Shown piece after piece: positions 46,501 through 58,300 of a DNA stretch of 64,000 nucleotides. The DNA comes from Casuarina equisetifolia (lineage: Eukaryota; Streptophyta; Magnoliopsida; Fagales; Casuarinaceae), in assembly GCA_028551475.1 (NCBI GenBank), contig CM052357.1, forward strand, positions 3,891,931-3,955,930. The letters are read 5' to 3'. Both the position numbers and the translations under genes were made by a program. The notes beneath the pieces were generated by a model. That model worked only from the letters and a program-made list of their open reading frames with translations. It was not told the origin of the DNA and made no database searches. Each line of letters begins with the position of its first letter. Positions within the stretch are counted from its first letter, which is position 1.

Positions 46501-47916
46501 GTACTATGTACAATAAAGTTTGTCAACCCAGAGCAACCTCATCAAAGGATAGGATAGAAGAATGCAGGGTGAACAAGTACTAAAGTTTTCTTTTGCGGTG
46601 CATTATAAGTTGAGACACGGTGCTTTCTTCTTCCATATCTAGTGAGTATAGGCAATTATTTTTCCTTCTGATAGATGCATTTGATATATGTCTCTGTAAT
46701 TTCTTCACCAAAACTTGGTGCAAGGTCTTTGACTTTGACATTCAAATTTTCGTTTGCAAGTTCTTTAGAACAGTGATGTGTTGACTATTCTGAAGAAGTG
46801 AATTTGTCTTTCTCCTAGTACTCAACTTGGCCACTTTGTGTGTATATTTATGTGCATTCTTTTGTGATCGGGCTAATGTTCACCAAGACTCTCTTATCTC
46901 TTTGGGATGTACTAATTGTAAATTATTTTTACTGCCTTTCCCAGGTCTGCTTTTTGCCTGGTCTTCTTGCACTTGGTGCAACTAAAGGTGTTACAAAGGA
47001 AAAGGCAATGAGAGACAATTTGCTTAACTTTGAAGATATGGAGAATTTGAAGCTTGCAGAGGATCTAGCTAAAACATGTTTTGAGATGTATTCAGTAACT
47101 TCTACTGGTCTTGCTCCTGAAATTGCTTACTTCCATACAGAGGTTAGTTGGATATGTATGACCTATATGTTGGAACTGATTAATGAATTAAGGACATATA
47201 CCCATACTGGAATAATGTATTATTGTTCTTCTCTGTTTAAATTTGTTGCTATTTTTGGCTTGTAAGTTATTATCTTCATATTATTGCTTTTACTTCTTGT
47301 CTATATTTTATGGGTATTTGACATTTTCTCTGGTTGAAACAGGAATATTCTGAAGCAGGTCTAGATGGTGGGAATAAGAATTCGAAATTCATAAATGATA
47401 TTATAATCAAACCTGCTGATCGTCATAATCTTCTGCGTCCTGAAACTGTGGAGTCATTGTTTGTCTTGTTTCGTATCACTGAAGACCCCAAGTATGTTTT
47501 CCTTCTCTTTTCATTTTACTCATGCATTGCTTTTTCTTTTTTGGTTAAACACATTTTATTGTCTAACTCTGGCATACCGACAGAGTCACACATGTGTAGG
47601 GGTGCCCCCTAGATTTATGCTGCTTTTATTTTATTACAAAATTAACGAGTTCCACAGGTACCGTGAATGGGGTTGGCTGATCTTTGAAGCATTTGAGAAA
47701 TACACAAGAGTCGACACTGGCGGATACTGTTCTCTGGATGATGTTACCTCAATTCCCCCTCATAAAAGAGACAAGATGGAGACATTCTTTCTGGGGGAGA
47801 CACTTAAATATCTGTACTTGCTGTTTGCGGACACCTCTGTTATCCCGTTGGACAAGTTTGTCTTTAACACAGAAGCCCACCCTATTCCAATAGAAGGCAC
47901 TGTTAAGAGGGGATGA
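43559..47916 (+). CDS. MNS3: ER-type mannosyl-oligosaccharide 1,2-alpha-mannosidase MNS3 (GH47)
   Basis: Six exons in phase: 43559-43639, 44221-45173, 45498-45759, 46945-47142, 47343-47491 and 47658-47916, giving 633 aa (Arabidopsis MNS3 is about 624). The enzyme removes one alpha-1,2 mannose from Man9 N-glycans early in the secretory pathway. It is a type II membrane protein: cytosolic tail starting [20 protein letters not shown], membrane helix about 50-64 ([15 protein letters not shown]), then a stem and the GH47 catalytic domain. Visible GH47 signatures are [117 protein letters not shown] and [17 protein letters not shown]. It ends [10 protein letters not shown], as usual. No lesions were found. 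It is convergent with the KAT gene, 678 bases apart stop to stop. Confidence 0.95.
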
Positions 47917-48594
47917 TACTCATCACCTCAGAAGGATCCACGTGGGAAGAAAAGCATATACAAACTGAAGCTGAAGTATTTTGTCTGAGGCACAGACTTG
48001 AGTGTTTTGGAGACTGACTGGTTTATCTTGTACATGGCCCTATAACATATGCTGTTGCCAAAGGCAGTGGAAGTAAAACTAAGGTTACGGAAAGTATTGA
48101 GGAAAGCTGAAGTTTTTCCATTTCAGGTGCGGCATCATTGATTGAACCTGCATTTTTTCTGCATCATCCTCAAAAGCTTGGAGAACGATAGTTTATTGGA
48201 CATTCATATACTTGTGAAAGGACTGTACAATGTATTATACTCCAATGGATGTTTTGAGTAATTATTCAATGGGATTTTGCCCATCAAAACTGCTGAGTGA
48301 AATTTTGTAATCGACTTCAGTTTGCCAGTGCTACTGGTGCCTACAGAGGCTCTAAACCACCAACCAATGCAATCACATTTTTGTTAGTTTAACTGTTGTT
48401 ACATTTGAAAAATGGTTTAAGCGAGATATCCTAAGTAACTAGTGGCTGATAGAGTTATCCTCGACCATACTTTCCAGTATGAGTAGTTAGGCCAATATGA
48501 AACTAAGATTTGATAGAAAAACACTACATTGCCTATAAATTACAAGTTGTCACTGCGCTTGAATGATCATAAGGTCATATTGCTGCCCATATTT
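47917..48594. other. Convergent 3' region of MNS3 and the KAT gene
   Basis: This holds both 3' UTRs. The plus-strand part up to about 48300 is moderately GC-rich and is likely MNS3 3' UTR (aatgtattatactccaatgg near 48229). The remainder to 48594 serves the minus-strand channel gene. No open frame of interest. Confidence 0.6.
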
Positions 48595-51500
48595 TCACTC
48601 ATAAAGAAGATACAGGTGATCCCCATCTCGAATTACATTTATGTCATCTATTTCTGCATTCTCTTCATTGACGACTTTTGCAGGTTTGTGGCCTCCAAAC
48701 TTCTCACCTGCAATTTCACAAACCCCTGGGTTAGCAGAAGTTGAGCTTTTCAATTACTGTTTGTAGTTGAGTTTTCCTTTCAATTTTAGCTTTGTTGCAT
48801 TACAATATTGTATCTAATCTCAATTTTCATTTTTACTTGAAAGTGCTTCGGGTGTTAAGAAAGCTTACCGCCTATTTTGAGCAGCTCCTCCATTGAATCA
48901 GGTAAGATTATCAACCTGCCAAGCTGCGTCGGTGATGTACCATTTTCTTGATGCTTGATGTGGATAGTGACTCTCTTCTTCATGAATGCAATCACTTCCG
49001 CGTCAGCGGAGCAGCAAAATTTGCTTGGATGGCGGTTTGCGGGCACCTTTTTAAGGCGAGAATTAACAGACTGGGGGCCTTTCCTTTGACTATACATGCC
49101 GGTATCAGCCGATTCTGACCCATATAAATCTATTCTGTGTTCATCTGGTTTCCTTCTACTTTCGTAACTCAATAAGAAATTATGCACGTCCTGTTCTCCT
49201 GCTGTTCGGCTACAGCTTTTGGTGTCATTCCACAGGCATCCCGTTTGTTTAAATTCGTTCCTCCTTCCGGCAGAACATCATCCATCTCAAGACGCTCTTC
49301 ACGAACAGCAGCATGAAGAGCTGTCTCGCCATTATCAGCCCCCAGGTTTAAATCCGTTGCAGATCTGCCACTCATTTGTCTCTTTCCTTGTTCACTGTGT
49401 TCTGTAGTCTCTGAACATGAAAAGTAGAAGTCCCTTGCTTCGTGTGAATTATCTTGACATCCTGCGGGTGAATCCGGATCTTTATGCATGCTTCCAAATT
49501 CCAAGCTTTCTTGCCGTTCCAGTCTCTGTAGATTGTAAGCATTAGTTATCAGTTAGTTATCGTAGCAAAAGAAGGTAAATCTCAAAAGCAAAGATTCAAC
49601 TACAATGATTAACGTGTCAAATCGGGCAATGGCCTAATAGTTGGGTACTAGCCACCCAAGACCTACGTCATAGTGCCACACACCTAATGACTTCCCAAAA
49701 GGTTGACCTTAGTAAGAGAAGTAACCAAGTCTATTTGTATGACTAAGATTCCCTGGTTTCCTTCTTAACATGAGAAGAAGTTTTCTCCCTAAGAGTCTCA
49801 TCCATGAAACATGACATTATCTCCCGCCTAAATTCATGTTGGCATGATTGCTCTTCTCTCTACCCTTGCTACCTTAAAGGGCATGTGGTACAAAGGTACA
49901 GGTGTCGTGGGTTAACTTTGATATCACTTATCATGAGAATGAGTTCCTTCTCAATGTGAAATCTTTCCTTTGGATTGTTCCCACCCATGAGACGTGATGT
50001 CAGTTCAAAACTTGTTCCCCGTACCTTCCTTATTTAAGAAAAAAAAAAAAAAAAAGAGGAAACAATGATTGGTTTTGTTAATACTTCGAAAAGGTTCTTC
50101 ATAATAAAGTTCCCATCTTCCGGATTTGCTTGCATAGCGTTCACCAGAGAAACCCTGCTGAGTCTCAGAATTTGAGAAATCTCAGTCGTCCGGACGGTGA
50201 AAGGCTGTGGCCTATAATACAAGGCTCCGATCTCTCCAAACGAGTCTCCTGCAACTCCCTTCCCTAGAACCTGTACGTCGAATGTACGAAGGTGAGGTTG
50301 CATTGCCTCTGTTCGAAATAAACTGAAAATATGTTAAAAATTATTCAACGTACCTCATCACGTCCGTCAATATGGCACATGAAGACCTGCAATACAAATT
50401 GTTTCCAAACCAACTCTGTGTTAGTAGGCATTCTTTAGAATTTTTGGACGCTTTAAATAAACCTAACTATTTATAAATAGTTCAAGTTCAAACGACTCGA
50501 ATTTTAGAAAACAATTTTTTAAAAAAATCTCATGTGATAAAAATAATTGGAAATACCATGATTCTGAATTGGGATGTTAAGTACGTGTAAGTATAATGAT
50601 GAATCCATACTCAAGACTGGACTGTCTAAAATTTGATTTGATTTGATTTGATTTGATTTGATTTAACTAAAATAATACAAATACAAATACGATTAACTTA
50701 CCACCATTCCTGAGACCAGTATATAAAGATCTGTTTGAGCCTCGTTCTGCAGAACCACATCTTCCTTGGGTGGAAAATACTCAGCCTCCATGTCAGGAAC
50801 CTTAAAAAATAAATTGAATTAGCGTTCTGTGTAATTAGAATGACCGCACCATGAAAGACAACATCAGCAGAGTGAGGTATTACCAATTGGAAGAGGAATT
50901 CCTGAGAAACCCCTCGGAAGAGAGGGACTTCTTGAACAATGGGGAAGAACAGATGGTGAGCGATGCTGGAACGGATAGCTTTTGGCAGACCATTTATGGT
51001 CTCTTGTTGATTCAATCCCTGTGTTTTGAACTTCAGACAGATGTGTGACAACATCTGATCCTGTATGGGATGGGGCAGGTGATTTCTTGCAGCAAATTCT
51101 GAAGCAGCTCTTACTGTGTCTCTCTGTAGAACCCAACAAGAACAAAGAGAAGATGAATTGAAGTAATAACTACCAATGAGTTAAGAAGATAAATGAAGTT
51201 GTCAATTTGCTAGTAGCCCAGTAAAACTACTAACTTCTAGTGTGACTTGAAGTAAAAAATGAACGAAGAAGTCATACGAAGTTTCTGGTGCGGCTTGTCC
51301 AGTGAACGACAAGGTTTGTCATGTTTCCAATCAGGTAAGAAGTCAATCCCAAGTTGAACAGCATGTAAATGATATCGAAGAGCATCTCTGTGGGGTTTTC
51401 GGCATGCAAGTCGCCATATCCGGTAGTCGTCAACGTCGTTATAGACCAGTACAGGGCAGTAATATATCTGTTCCAGAGACTATCTTCTTTGAAATCTGGG

Positions 51501-52572
51501 TTAACGGCTCCAATCCAGGTTTTTCTTGGGTCAGGGTATCTGACTGCAATCAAATAGTTTATGCATCCAGCAAAGTGTATAGCGTACAGGGTCACCTGCA
51601 TCAACCGGAAAGGTCACCAATCCAAATCCAAATGCAGAAGATGACTTTGATGGATTCTTTAGAAATGAAGGAAATAGCCATGAGCTTTCAGTCGCTTACA
51701 GAAATGAGCTTTATGCACCGCGTCCAGAAGTAGTTGAATCTGATGTCCTTCTCAAGTCTGAAGGAAAGAAAACTGGGTAGTTAGTGTTATGGTGTTTGAA
51801 GAAACCCAGAGGGATAAGATTGGATATGGCGATGGACCTTGCAAACAGAGAGCTGACTCGTCTGAGACGCCAGAGTCTGAGCATGTTGAGGAGCTTAAAC
51901 CCAAGTTCACCGCTCTGATTCGTGAACAGGAGGCTGATGGACTGGAATGGTGCCGTGGAACACACATCAAAAATGAACCAGGTAGATAAGTACCTGAAAG
52001 TTGGAAAGAGATCGTGCAAACGAAGGTAAGTGAATTGTAAACAGAATGGTTGATGAAGTTCATGGCCGAAGGCTGCAAAATAACATTCACCTGACTGCGA
52101 TTTTCTTTGGTTCATCGATAAGAACATAGGATTGGTTGTCCAGGTACGCGACAAAGAAGGTGAGAACGATGTCAATGGCGAAGAAACCATTGACAATGTT
52201 GTCGATGACGAAGAGTGCATCCTGCTTGTAAGGCAGAAATGCAAACTCGAAAGGGCAAATCCAGGCCGAGTAAACAACCAGAACAACCAGCAGCATCTGC
52301 CAAGCCCTGAAAAAATGGCGAATAACACCATGAGAAGCAGCAGCTACATTACGCAAACAAATCTCAAAGGTGAATCACGCCAAATTTCAAAACCTATATC
52401 GGGCACTGAAAGGCGAGATGATGTATCTTCGAAGCTTGGCTGCCCGGTTGATTCTGGCCCCAAGAGACGGCAGAAGATCACTGGAGAAGAAGCTGCCTCG
52501 AACAGCACTCTCCATATGAAATTCATCTGTACAGAACCTCTTGAAGAAGCTCTTTCCCCAACAAAACGACAT
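48595..52572 (-). CDS. KAT1: Shaker-type inward-rectifying K+ channel, KAT1/KAT2-like, with one frameshift
   Basis: Eleven exons on minus: 52572-52394, 52306-52091, 51993-51838, 51757-51700, 51595-51278, 51123-50884, 50800-50702, 50386-50354, 50270-50085, 49525-48869 and 48707-48595, about 751 aa. It starts [14 protein letters not shown] with [10 protein letters not shown], as in KAT channels. S1-S6 follow, with the S4 voltage sensor [15 protein letters not shown] and the K+ filter TTTGYGD at about 259-265. Then come the C-linker ([20 protein letters not shown]), the cyclic-nucleotide-binding domain (ending [20 protein letters not shown]) and a C-terminal KHA domain ([22 protein letters not shown]). 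A single ankyrin-like stretch ([20 protein letters not shown]) precedes the KHA domain. In exon 10 near 49180-49195, AEQQENR must shift frame to continue as [13 protein letters not shown]: one base, probably a G, is missing. KAT1 versus KAT2 rests on gene order only. Confidence 0.9.
50631..50663. repeat. (TTTGA)n microsatellite in an intron of the KAT gene
   Basis: Six or more TTTGA units lie in the intron between the exons ending at 50702 and starting at 50386 (minus strand). Confidence 0.9.
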
Positions 52573-55500
52573 GTTGTGATTTATGAACTCCTCGAACGCT
52601 ACAGTAGACTGTTAAAAACAATTCTGAAGAGATAAAGAGCCTCCGGGAATGGTTTAAATAATGAGGTCGGCGCGTGACACGGGTTAATAACTTGCTTTTT
52701 GCCGCTTTTCGTTTGTTTGAACAAGGAGAAGGTGATGGGACAACGAATGGGAGATGTGCGGCAAGTGGCAGACAGAACAGGCTTTCTGTAATGCAGTTTG
52801 GAAGAAGAGTTCACAGAAAGGAAGGAAGGAAAACGGTAATGCAAGTTGGGGTTGTGTTAATGGAGGAGGTGGTGGTGGAAGCTCCATCATATGCACAAAT
52901 GGAGGCGTGACTCGGGATATATAGACACTGCTTTGCGTTGCAGGTATCGATTTGAGTGAAAATATATGGTGTTTTCATTTCAATGTCCTAAATTGGACGA
53001 GACAGGGAGTGGTACAATCGAGGAGGTCCTCGACTTATGCAAAGCCACGTGTGCCAATAGGAGTTGACATACCTCAGCCGACAGAACTCAAATGTTAAAA
53101 TTAGTTCCTTCTTCTCGTTGTTCCCAAGTGTCTAGGTTGTTCTCTTTTGGCAACCATTATTGACCCGTTTGTTATCCGTCAAACAAGATAGGATATACAT
53201 ATGTAAATTTTAACATGTTTCTTTGAGCCAATTGGGAGAAATAATAAAATGTCTTGCTTGGCATATCAATTTAATTATTATGTCAAGAGATTTAGGATGA
53301 GATAAGATTTCAAATGTAAAACTTTAATGAAGAAATCATCTAATTTAAGAATTAATTTTTGGATTGCCTATCAAGCTTTTTGATATATTATCAAAGCCGA
53401 AATGGACTCTACTATATTCAGTATGACATTAAGTTAATAATATTTGATATATAAAAAATATGTATAAAATAAAAGTTTTATATCAAAAAATAAAATTTTT
53501 AAAATAAAACTTAAATAAAAAAAAATATTTCGACTATGAATCTTTTTTATGGGTGTGGCTCAAATCCAATTGTTTGTTGATGATCATCCCTATGTTAACG
53601 ATTCCAAGTTCCACAAAGTGTTTCAGATAAGCACTTCGCTAATAGAAGGGTTCCATATATCACCGTCCTATCTTTAATTTAGATTATATTCTTTCCGTCC
53701 CCTGGAAGTGCCATTGATGTTACCAATGATTTGGAATGATTGCAGGACTGCTGTACAATAGCTTGCCAAAAGCTCTAGAGAACAACTGAATCACGAACAG
53801 TGATGTAGGGGAAAGGAATAAAACTCTTTTAAGCCCTGCAACTATAAAATTAGAACTCGGGTTGTGATGATGGGGACGATCACGGAAAGTGCTCTCTTTT
53901 TCACACGTGAAGAGAAGGGCAACAGTCCAGAGGAGTCGAGAGAATCCTTGCAGAATCTTTTGCGATACGCAATGGAGTGACAGGTTTATGCCCACTAGCC
54001 CAAATGTACAGACAACAGACAACAGATGGGCGACGAAGGGGAATCAATACAGCTAACATGGTACAAATGGGTTCTAGTAATTGTTACTTTAAATTCATGT
54101 TATTGAAAAGTTAAATCTTTGACTAAAGTGTTTTGATTCACATAAGAGATTGGAAAGTAGGTTTGAATCTTCATGTTTACAAATTACAAGGCTATTAGTC
54201 TACGTCCTAGTAAGTCCAACAGAGTGGTAAAATGTTTATATTATTTCTAATTTGTTATGAGATTTTTTAAATATAAACAATGTCTTTTCCTTATAATAAA
54301 ATTTATTATATCTGGATAATGTTGCATGGAATGTTTAAATGTATATTTGGGTATTCTTAAGTAATATTTAAATGTAAAAATTATTCATCTAACTCATGAG
54401 TTAAACTTTAAATGTATTTTTATCATAGTATCAAAACTCAAGTTGATTATTTTCAACATTTGTTTGAGTTTGAACCCATTAGATATGTTTTGTGAGTATG
54501 GTAGTAAGCATTCTACCATATTTAACCTTGAATATAAGGTGCACTCAGTATGTGAAAAGTTTAAAAATAAAAGTTTCATGAGTAACATTTAAATGTAAAA
54601 TTGTTAGTTTAACTTATAAGTTAACTTCTAAAGTAAACATTTGAAAAGGGCGTTTCTTGCGGGCAAATTGTTGCCCTTTCGGTAGCAAAGAAGGCCACTT
54701 AGTCTTGTGATCCAACCTTGTTGGAAGAAGTCACGCAGATACGCTAAAATCTGTGAACCACCAATAGCACGTGCATCACGGCCAAAACCAGAAGAGAAAA
54801 TTGCAAAAAGAAAACAAAAGCAAACAGATGGTAGCAGCACCACATGTGCCATGGGGTAGGGTTTAATGGAGCTATCACCCTCTCCACTCGTTTTTTCTTT
54901 TTTTTTTTTTCCTTTTCCTTTGTCAGAAAATAAAACTTTGCACGGGTTGTTGGCGCTTTAGTAATCAAACTTCAACTTGCGTTCTGAAGGAAAAAGAAAG
55001 AGAGACTTCACATTCAGTCCTGTTTGGTAGGAATCCTCATGAACCCCATGCTTCTGAAGGAGACTAGAGCGACGTGGACACCACCAAGAGAGACAAAACT
55101 TCTTCTGTTCACTGTCATTCACCAAAGCAATGGTTGAACTTGTCTTCTAGCAGCCACCCACACGGGAAAAAAGATGCAGTGGCTCATGAATTTTGTGAAA
55201 GGAAAAGGAAGTGGCAGTAATTAATTGCAATTTTGTTAAGATGCAAATTGCTGAGTGCTTGATTACTGGCCAATTGCAACTTAGTTCTTAGGTTTGATAC
55301 CTCATATCTCCAAATAGTCTCTTATCTAATCACAAAAAAAAAAAAAAAAGTCTACTACTTTAGATTTAAAAGTTAGAGGTGAAATATAGAGTTTAACTAT
55401 AAATATCATCAAATTGCAGTTATCTCAAAATTTTGAAGTACTAAGGAAACTTCTATACCAACCCCAAGACTTCCCTTGCCCAAAATCTGAGCACAAAGGG

Positions 55501-55900
55501 ACAGATTAATCGACAAGATATGTAAATATTTGGAAGAGTTAGTGGTTGACTGGGGAAAGTAGGAGAAAGGATAGTCAGTGGTCAAGGGTATTGCCAAGTA
55601 AAAGCAGTAGGTAAGGCTGAGGAAGGAGCACTAAATATGATAGTGCCGGTTGACTGAAGAAAAGAGAGAGTTTTATCGAGTATGTTAGGTTTGTTCTATT
55701 CAGATATTTAGGACTAGAATAAATAACCTCTTTGTAAATCCTCGTCCATTCTTTAGAAATCGCACTTCTAAAATTGCATTCCTCTTAATAGAAGTTTTTA
55801 GCACTTTATGCTATTTGCTTGCATTTCCTGTTTACTAACTAAACAGTGAAAAAGATCATGAACTTATACTTCTGCCCCCTTTTTTTTGTAGCGGAATCCA
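52573..55900. other. KAT promoter region and repeat-rich intergenic DNA
   Basis: The first few hundred bases are the KAT leader and promoter; tatatagacac near 52919 lies at the far end. About 53330-53530 and 54350-54600 are copies of the dispersed AT-rich repeat also found upstream of genes B and C. Open frames at 53720-54022 and 54628-54968 (minus) have no recognisable domains. A poly-A tract lies near 55334. No gene is supported. Confidence 0.5.
53330..53530. repeat. Dispersed AT-rich repeat copy
   Basis: Shares phrases and order with 10070-10290, 17889-18150, 18567-18830, 18845-19110, 54350-54600 and 59130-59400: an aatta-tttttggattg segment, then tatcaaagccgaaatggact, then ttaagttaataata-ttgata, then aaaagttttatatcaaaaaa. 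Probably a fragmentary LTR family, as tatcaaagcc resembles sequence near LTR primer-binding sites. Confidence 0.6.
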
Positions 55901-56029
55901 ACAAGTGCTCAATTTTCTAGCGCCCAAATCAAGCGGCGGCCAATATTGATGGTGGAAAGACAAGCCACGCTCCACTGTTCCACAGATTGAGTTTAGATGA
56001 AGCTACTTTAACAGATTAATGGCCCCACA

Positions 56030-58300
56030 AATAAATCTAGGGCATATATGAATTCTAGCAGCAGGTAGGTTTCAATATAGTACACATTGATTATTACAAA
56101 GAACATCCACACTTTAATAGGAATGACTTATTTCTACTTTAGCATTTATTTTAATCACCCTTATATTTGAGGTCCTTTGTTCATTGCCATTGTGGGAGAC
56201 TCGTGGCTTTTGTTATTTTTATGGATGATTATTCTTACTAGGTACACCACTGTCTTTGTAAAATTCATTAAGATTTTAACTCCAAATTTCATAAAAGAGT
56301 TTAGATTCAATATTCTAAAATATTATATATAATTTTCATCTTATAATGCCACAAGTTATTTATAAATCTTCATTTATTAATACTAAAACAAAATGAAAAA
56401 ATTGTTCTTGCCTTAATATGCCTTAACCAATTTGTATTGTTGAGCATAAACACGATCACATTTTAAACACAATCAAGGCATTATTTATTTCTTTTCTTAT
56501 TGTAAATATCTTTGAAGTAAGATTGTATTTTCTTTTGCTTATGTCATAAACTGACTTTCACCTATATCCATCCATAAGAAATATCCTTTTTTTGCACTCT
56601 TATTGATTATCAACCTTAGAGATTTACCAAATATGTTTAAACAATTCTTCAACCTCATGAACAAACAAAGTTAGAACATCTTTCTTGCCTTTGTTGCTTT
56701 TTAGGTAAAGGAGTTAACGTAAATGTTATACAATGATCTCCTCTACAAGCATCTTCATCTCACATCATGTCTCCTTGTGGAAGCATAAGTAATCTAAACA
56801 ACATGGAATATTTTGTTCCTTATTCCTTACTTCTCTTAACCAATGGTTTTGATGATTCTTTTTTTATAAAAGGCATCACTAACCTTTATATAAGGTACTC
56901 GATGCCCTAACTAAATTGAATACTTGGGACTTAATTGATCACCAACATGGAAGACCACTCTAAGGTACAAATGACTCTCCAAAGCAAAAACCAAGTTAGA
57001 TGAGTTATTTGAGTGGCACAAGATACGTCTTTTGGAGAAAATGTTAACCAAGAGTGCAAGATTGATTATGATAAGGCTTTTGTGCTAGTGGCTCACCTTA
57101 CCTATGTTTGTCTATCATCGGGACCCTTTTGAGATGTTACCTTCTTTAAGATATATGATTTTGCACTTTTTATTCGCAAGTTTAATGTTGGCATTGTTCT
57201 TTGCTGATTAAACGTCATTGATAGTGATTATTACATGTCATCATACTGCCAGCACTTTTGAGTTTCAACACTTGTTGACGCAACAACTTGAGATGAAAGA
57301 ATTGGTCTTTCTTTGCTGCTTTCTTGAGCTGAAATTCTCTTCTTATTTGATGGTTATTATCTCTATCTAGCAAAATACGCCTTTGATATCCTTTCCTAAG
57401 TGAGAATTACCAATACTAAAACGGTTAATAGCTTTCCTGAAATGAAGGTAAAACTCCACGCCACTAGTATTAAGTTAGTTCATGATGCTACACTTCACCG
57501 ACAATTATCAATCTCATCAAATTCAACAATCAGCTCATGCTTAACCATGTTACTATTGATCGAATCCTAAGTTACTATGAAGAAGACAATACACGAGGTT
57601 TATATTTTTTTTCTCACTCATCACAAGACTTACATGTGTATTCAAATGATGTTTGAACCCTATCGGGAAGATCGTTTGTTTTGTAACGTAAAAGGAATAA
57701 TAGTCTACAGTGTCTTGCTTAGATACTAAAACTAAGCATAGTACACTCGCTAACACCACCTTCAAACTTCTCTCTCCAGTTTGGCTCCTACAAAATGGAA
57801 TTTCCCTTTAAGCATCTAGTCCCCATATATTTTATGATGATTTGAACATTAATCAAATCACCCATAGTGACATCTTTTATAGATACACCAAGCACCTTCA
57901 AATTGACTATTATTTTGCACATCATTACCTTTTGCAGAGAACTTTCCACTTCTACCCTACTTCACACATTGATCAATTGACCAATGTGGTACTAAAATAT
58001 ATCATCTTTGGAAGTTCTTGTGAACTTGTTTATAAACTTAAATCCTATTTTACGTCCTTGAATTTGTGGGGATGCTAGAATGTACTTTCCTTATTAACTT
58101 AGTCTCACCAACTAATTCATTGAGTTTGATGTATTTATTCTATTTATTTATTTTCTATTCTGACCAGTCTCGCACTATATAAATAGATCCGTTTTTCTTA
58201 TGGTTTTTTGGCACCAAAATAAAGGTTCATTTTTATAGTCTTTTGCTCAGTTACTTTTGCAACTAACTTAGTTGATTATTAAAAGAGTTATCAAGTCCCA
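56030..58300 (+). mobile_element. Degenerate Ty1/copia retrotransposon, plus strand
   Basis: Copia polyprotein pieces appear in the right order, broken by stops and frame changes. Integrase-like FVIFMDDYSY lies near 56210. An RT start (LNTWDLIDHQHGR, about 56918) is followed by DYDKAFVLVAHLT near 57068. Later RT pieces (LTQQLEMKEL, FDGYYLYLAKYAFDILS, RITNTKTVNS) lie at about 57275-57440, then VHDATLHRQL at 57480. RNase H is an open frame at 57842-58078 (IDYYFAHHYLLQRTFHFYP, HIDQLTNVVLKYI). About 58080-58300, with tatataaatag near 58176, may be part of the 3' LTR. It is an old, inactive copy; the 5' end was not resolved. Confidence 0.8.
57842..58078 (+). pseudogene. Copia RNase H remnant
   Basis: Open frame of 78 codons matching the end of copia polyproteins: HSDIFYRYTKHLQIDYYFAH, then HHYLLQRTFHFYPTSHIDQL, then a VYKLKSYF-type end. 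It is the best preserved part of the element and starts without a functional upstream frame. Confidence 0.78.

Noticed and set aside
52132..52635. 167-codon plus-strand open frame near the KAT start
   Set aside because: It runs across KAT exons 1 and 2 and the intron between them in antisense; the minus-strand exons match the channel family.
53720..54968. Several ~75-100 codon minus-strand frames
   Set aside because: No start context, no domains and repeat-rich surroundings; probably chance.
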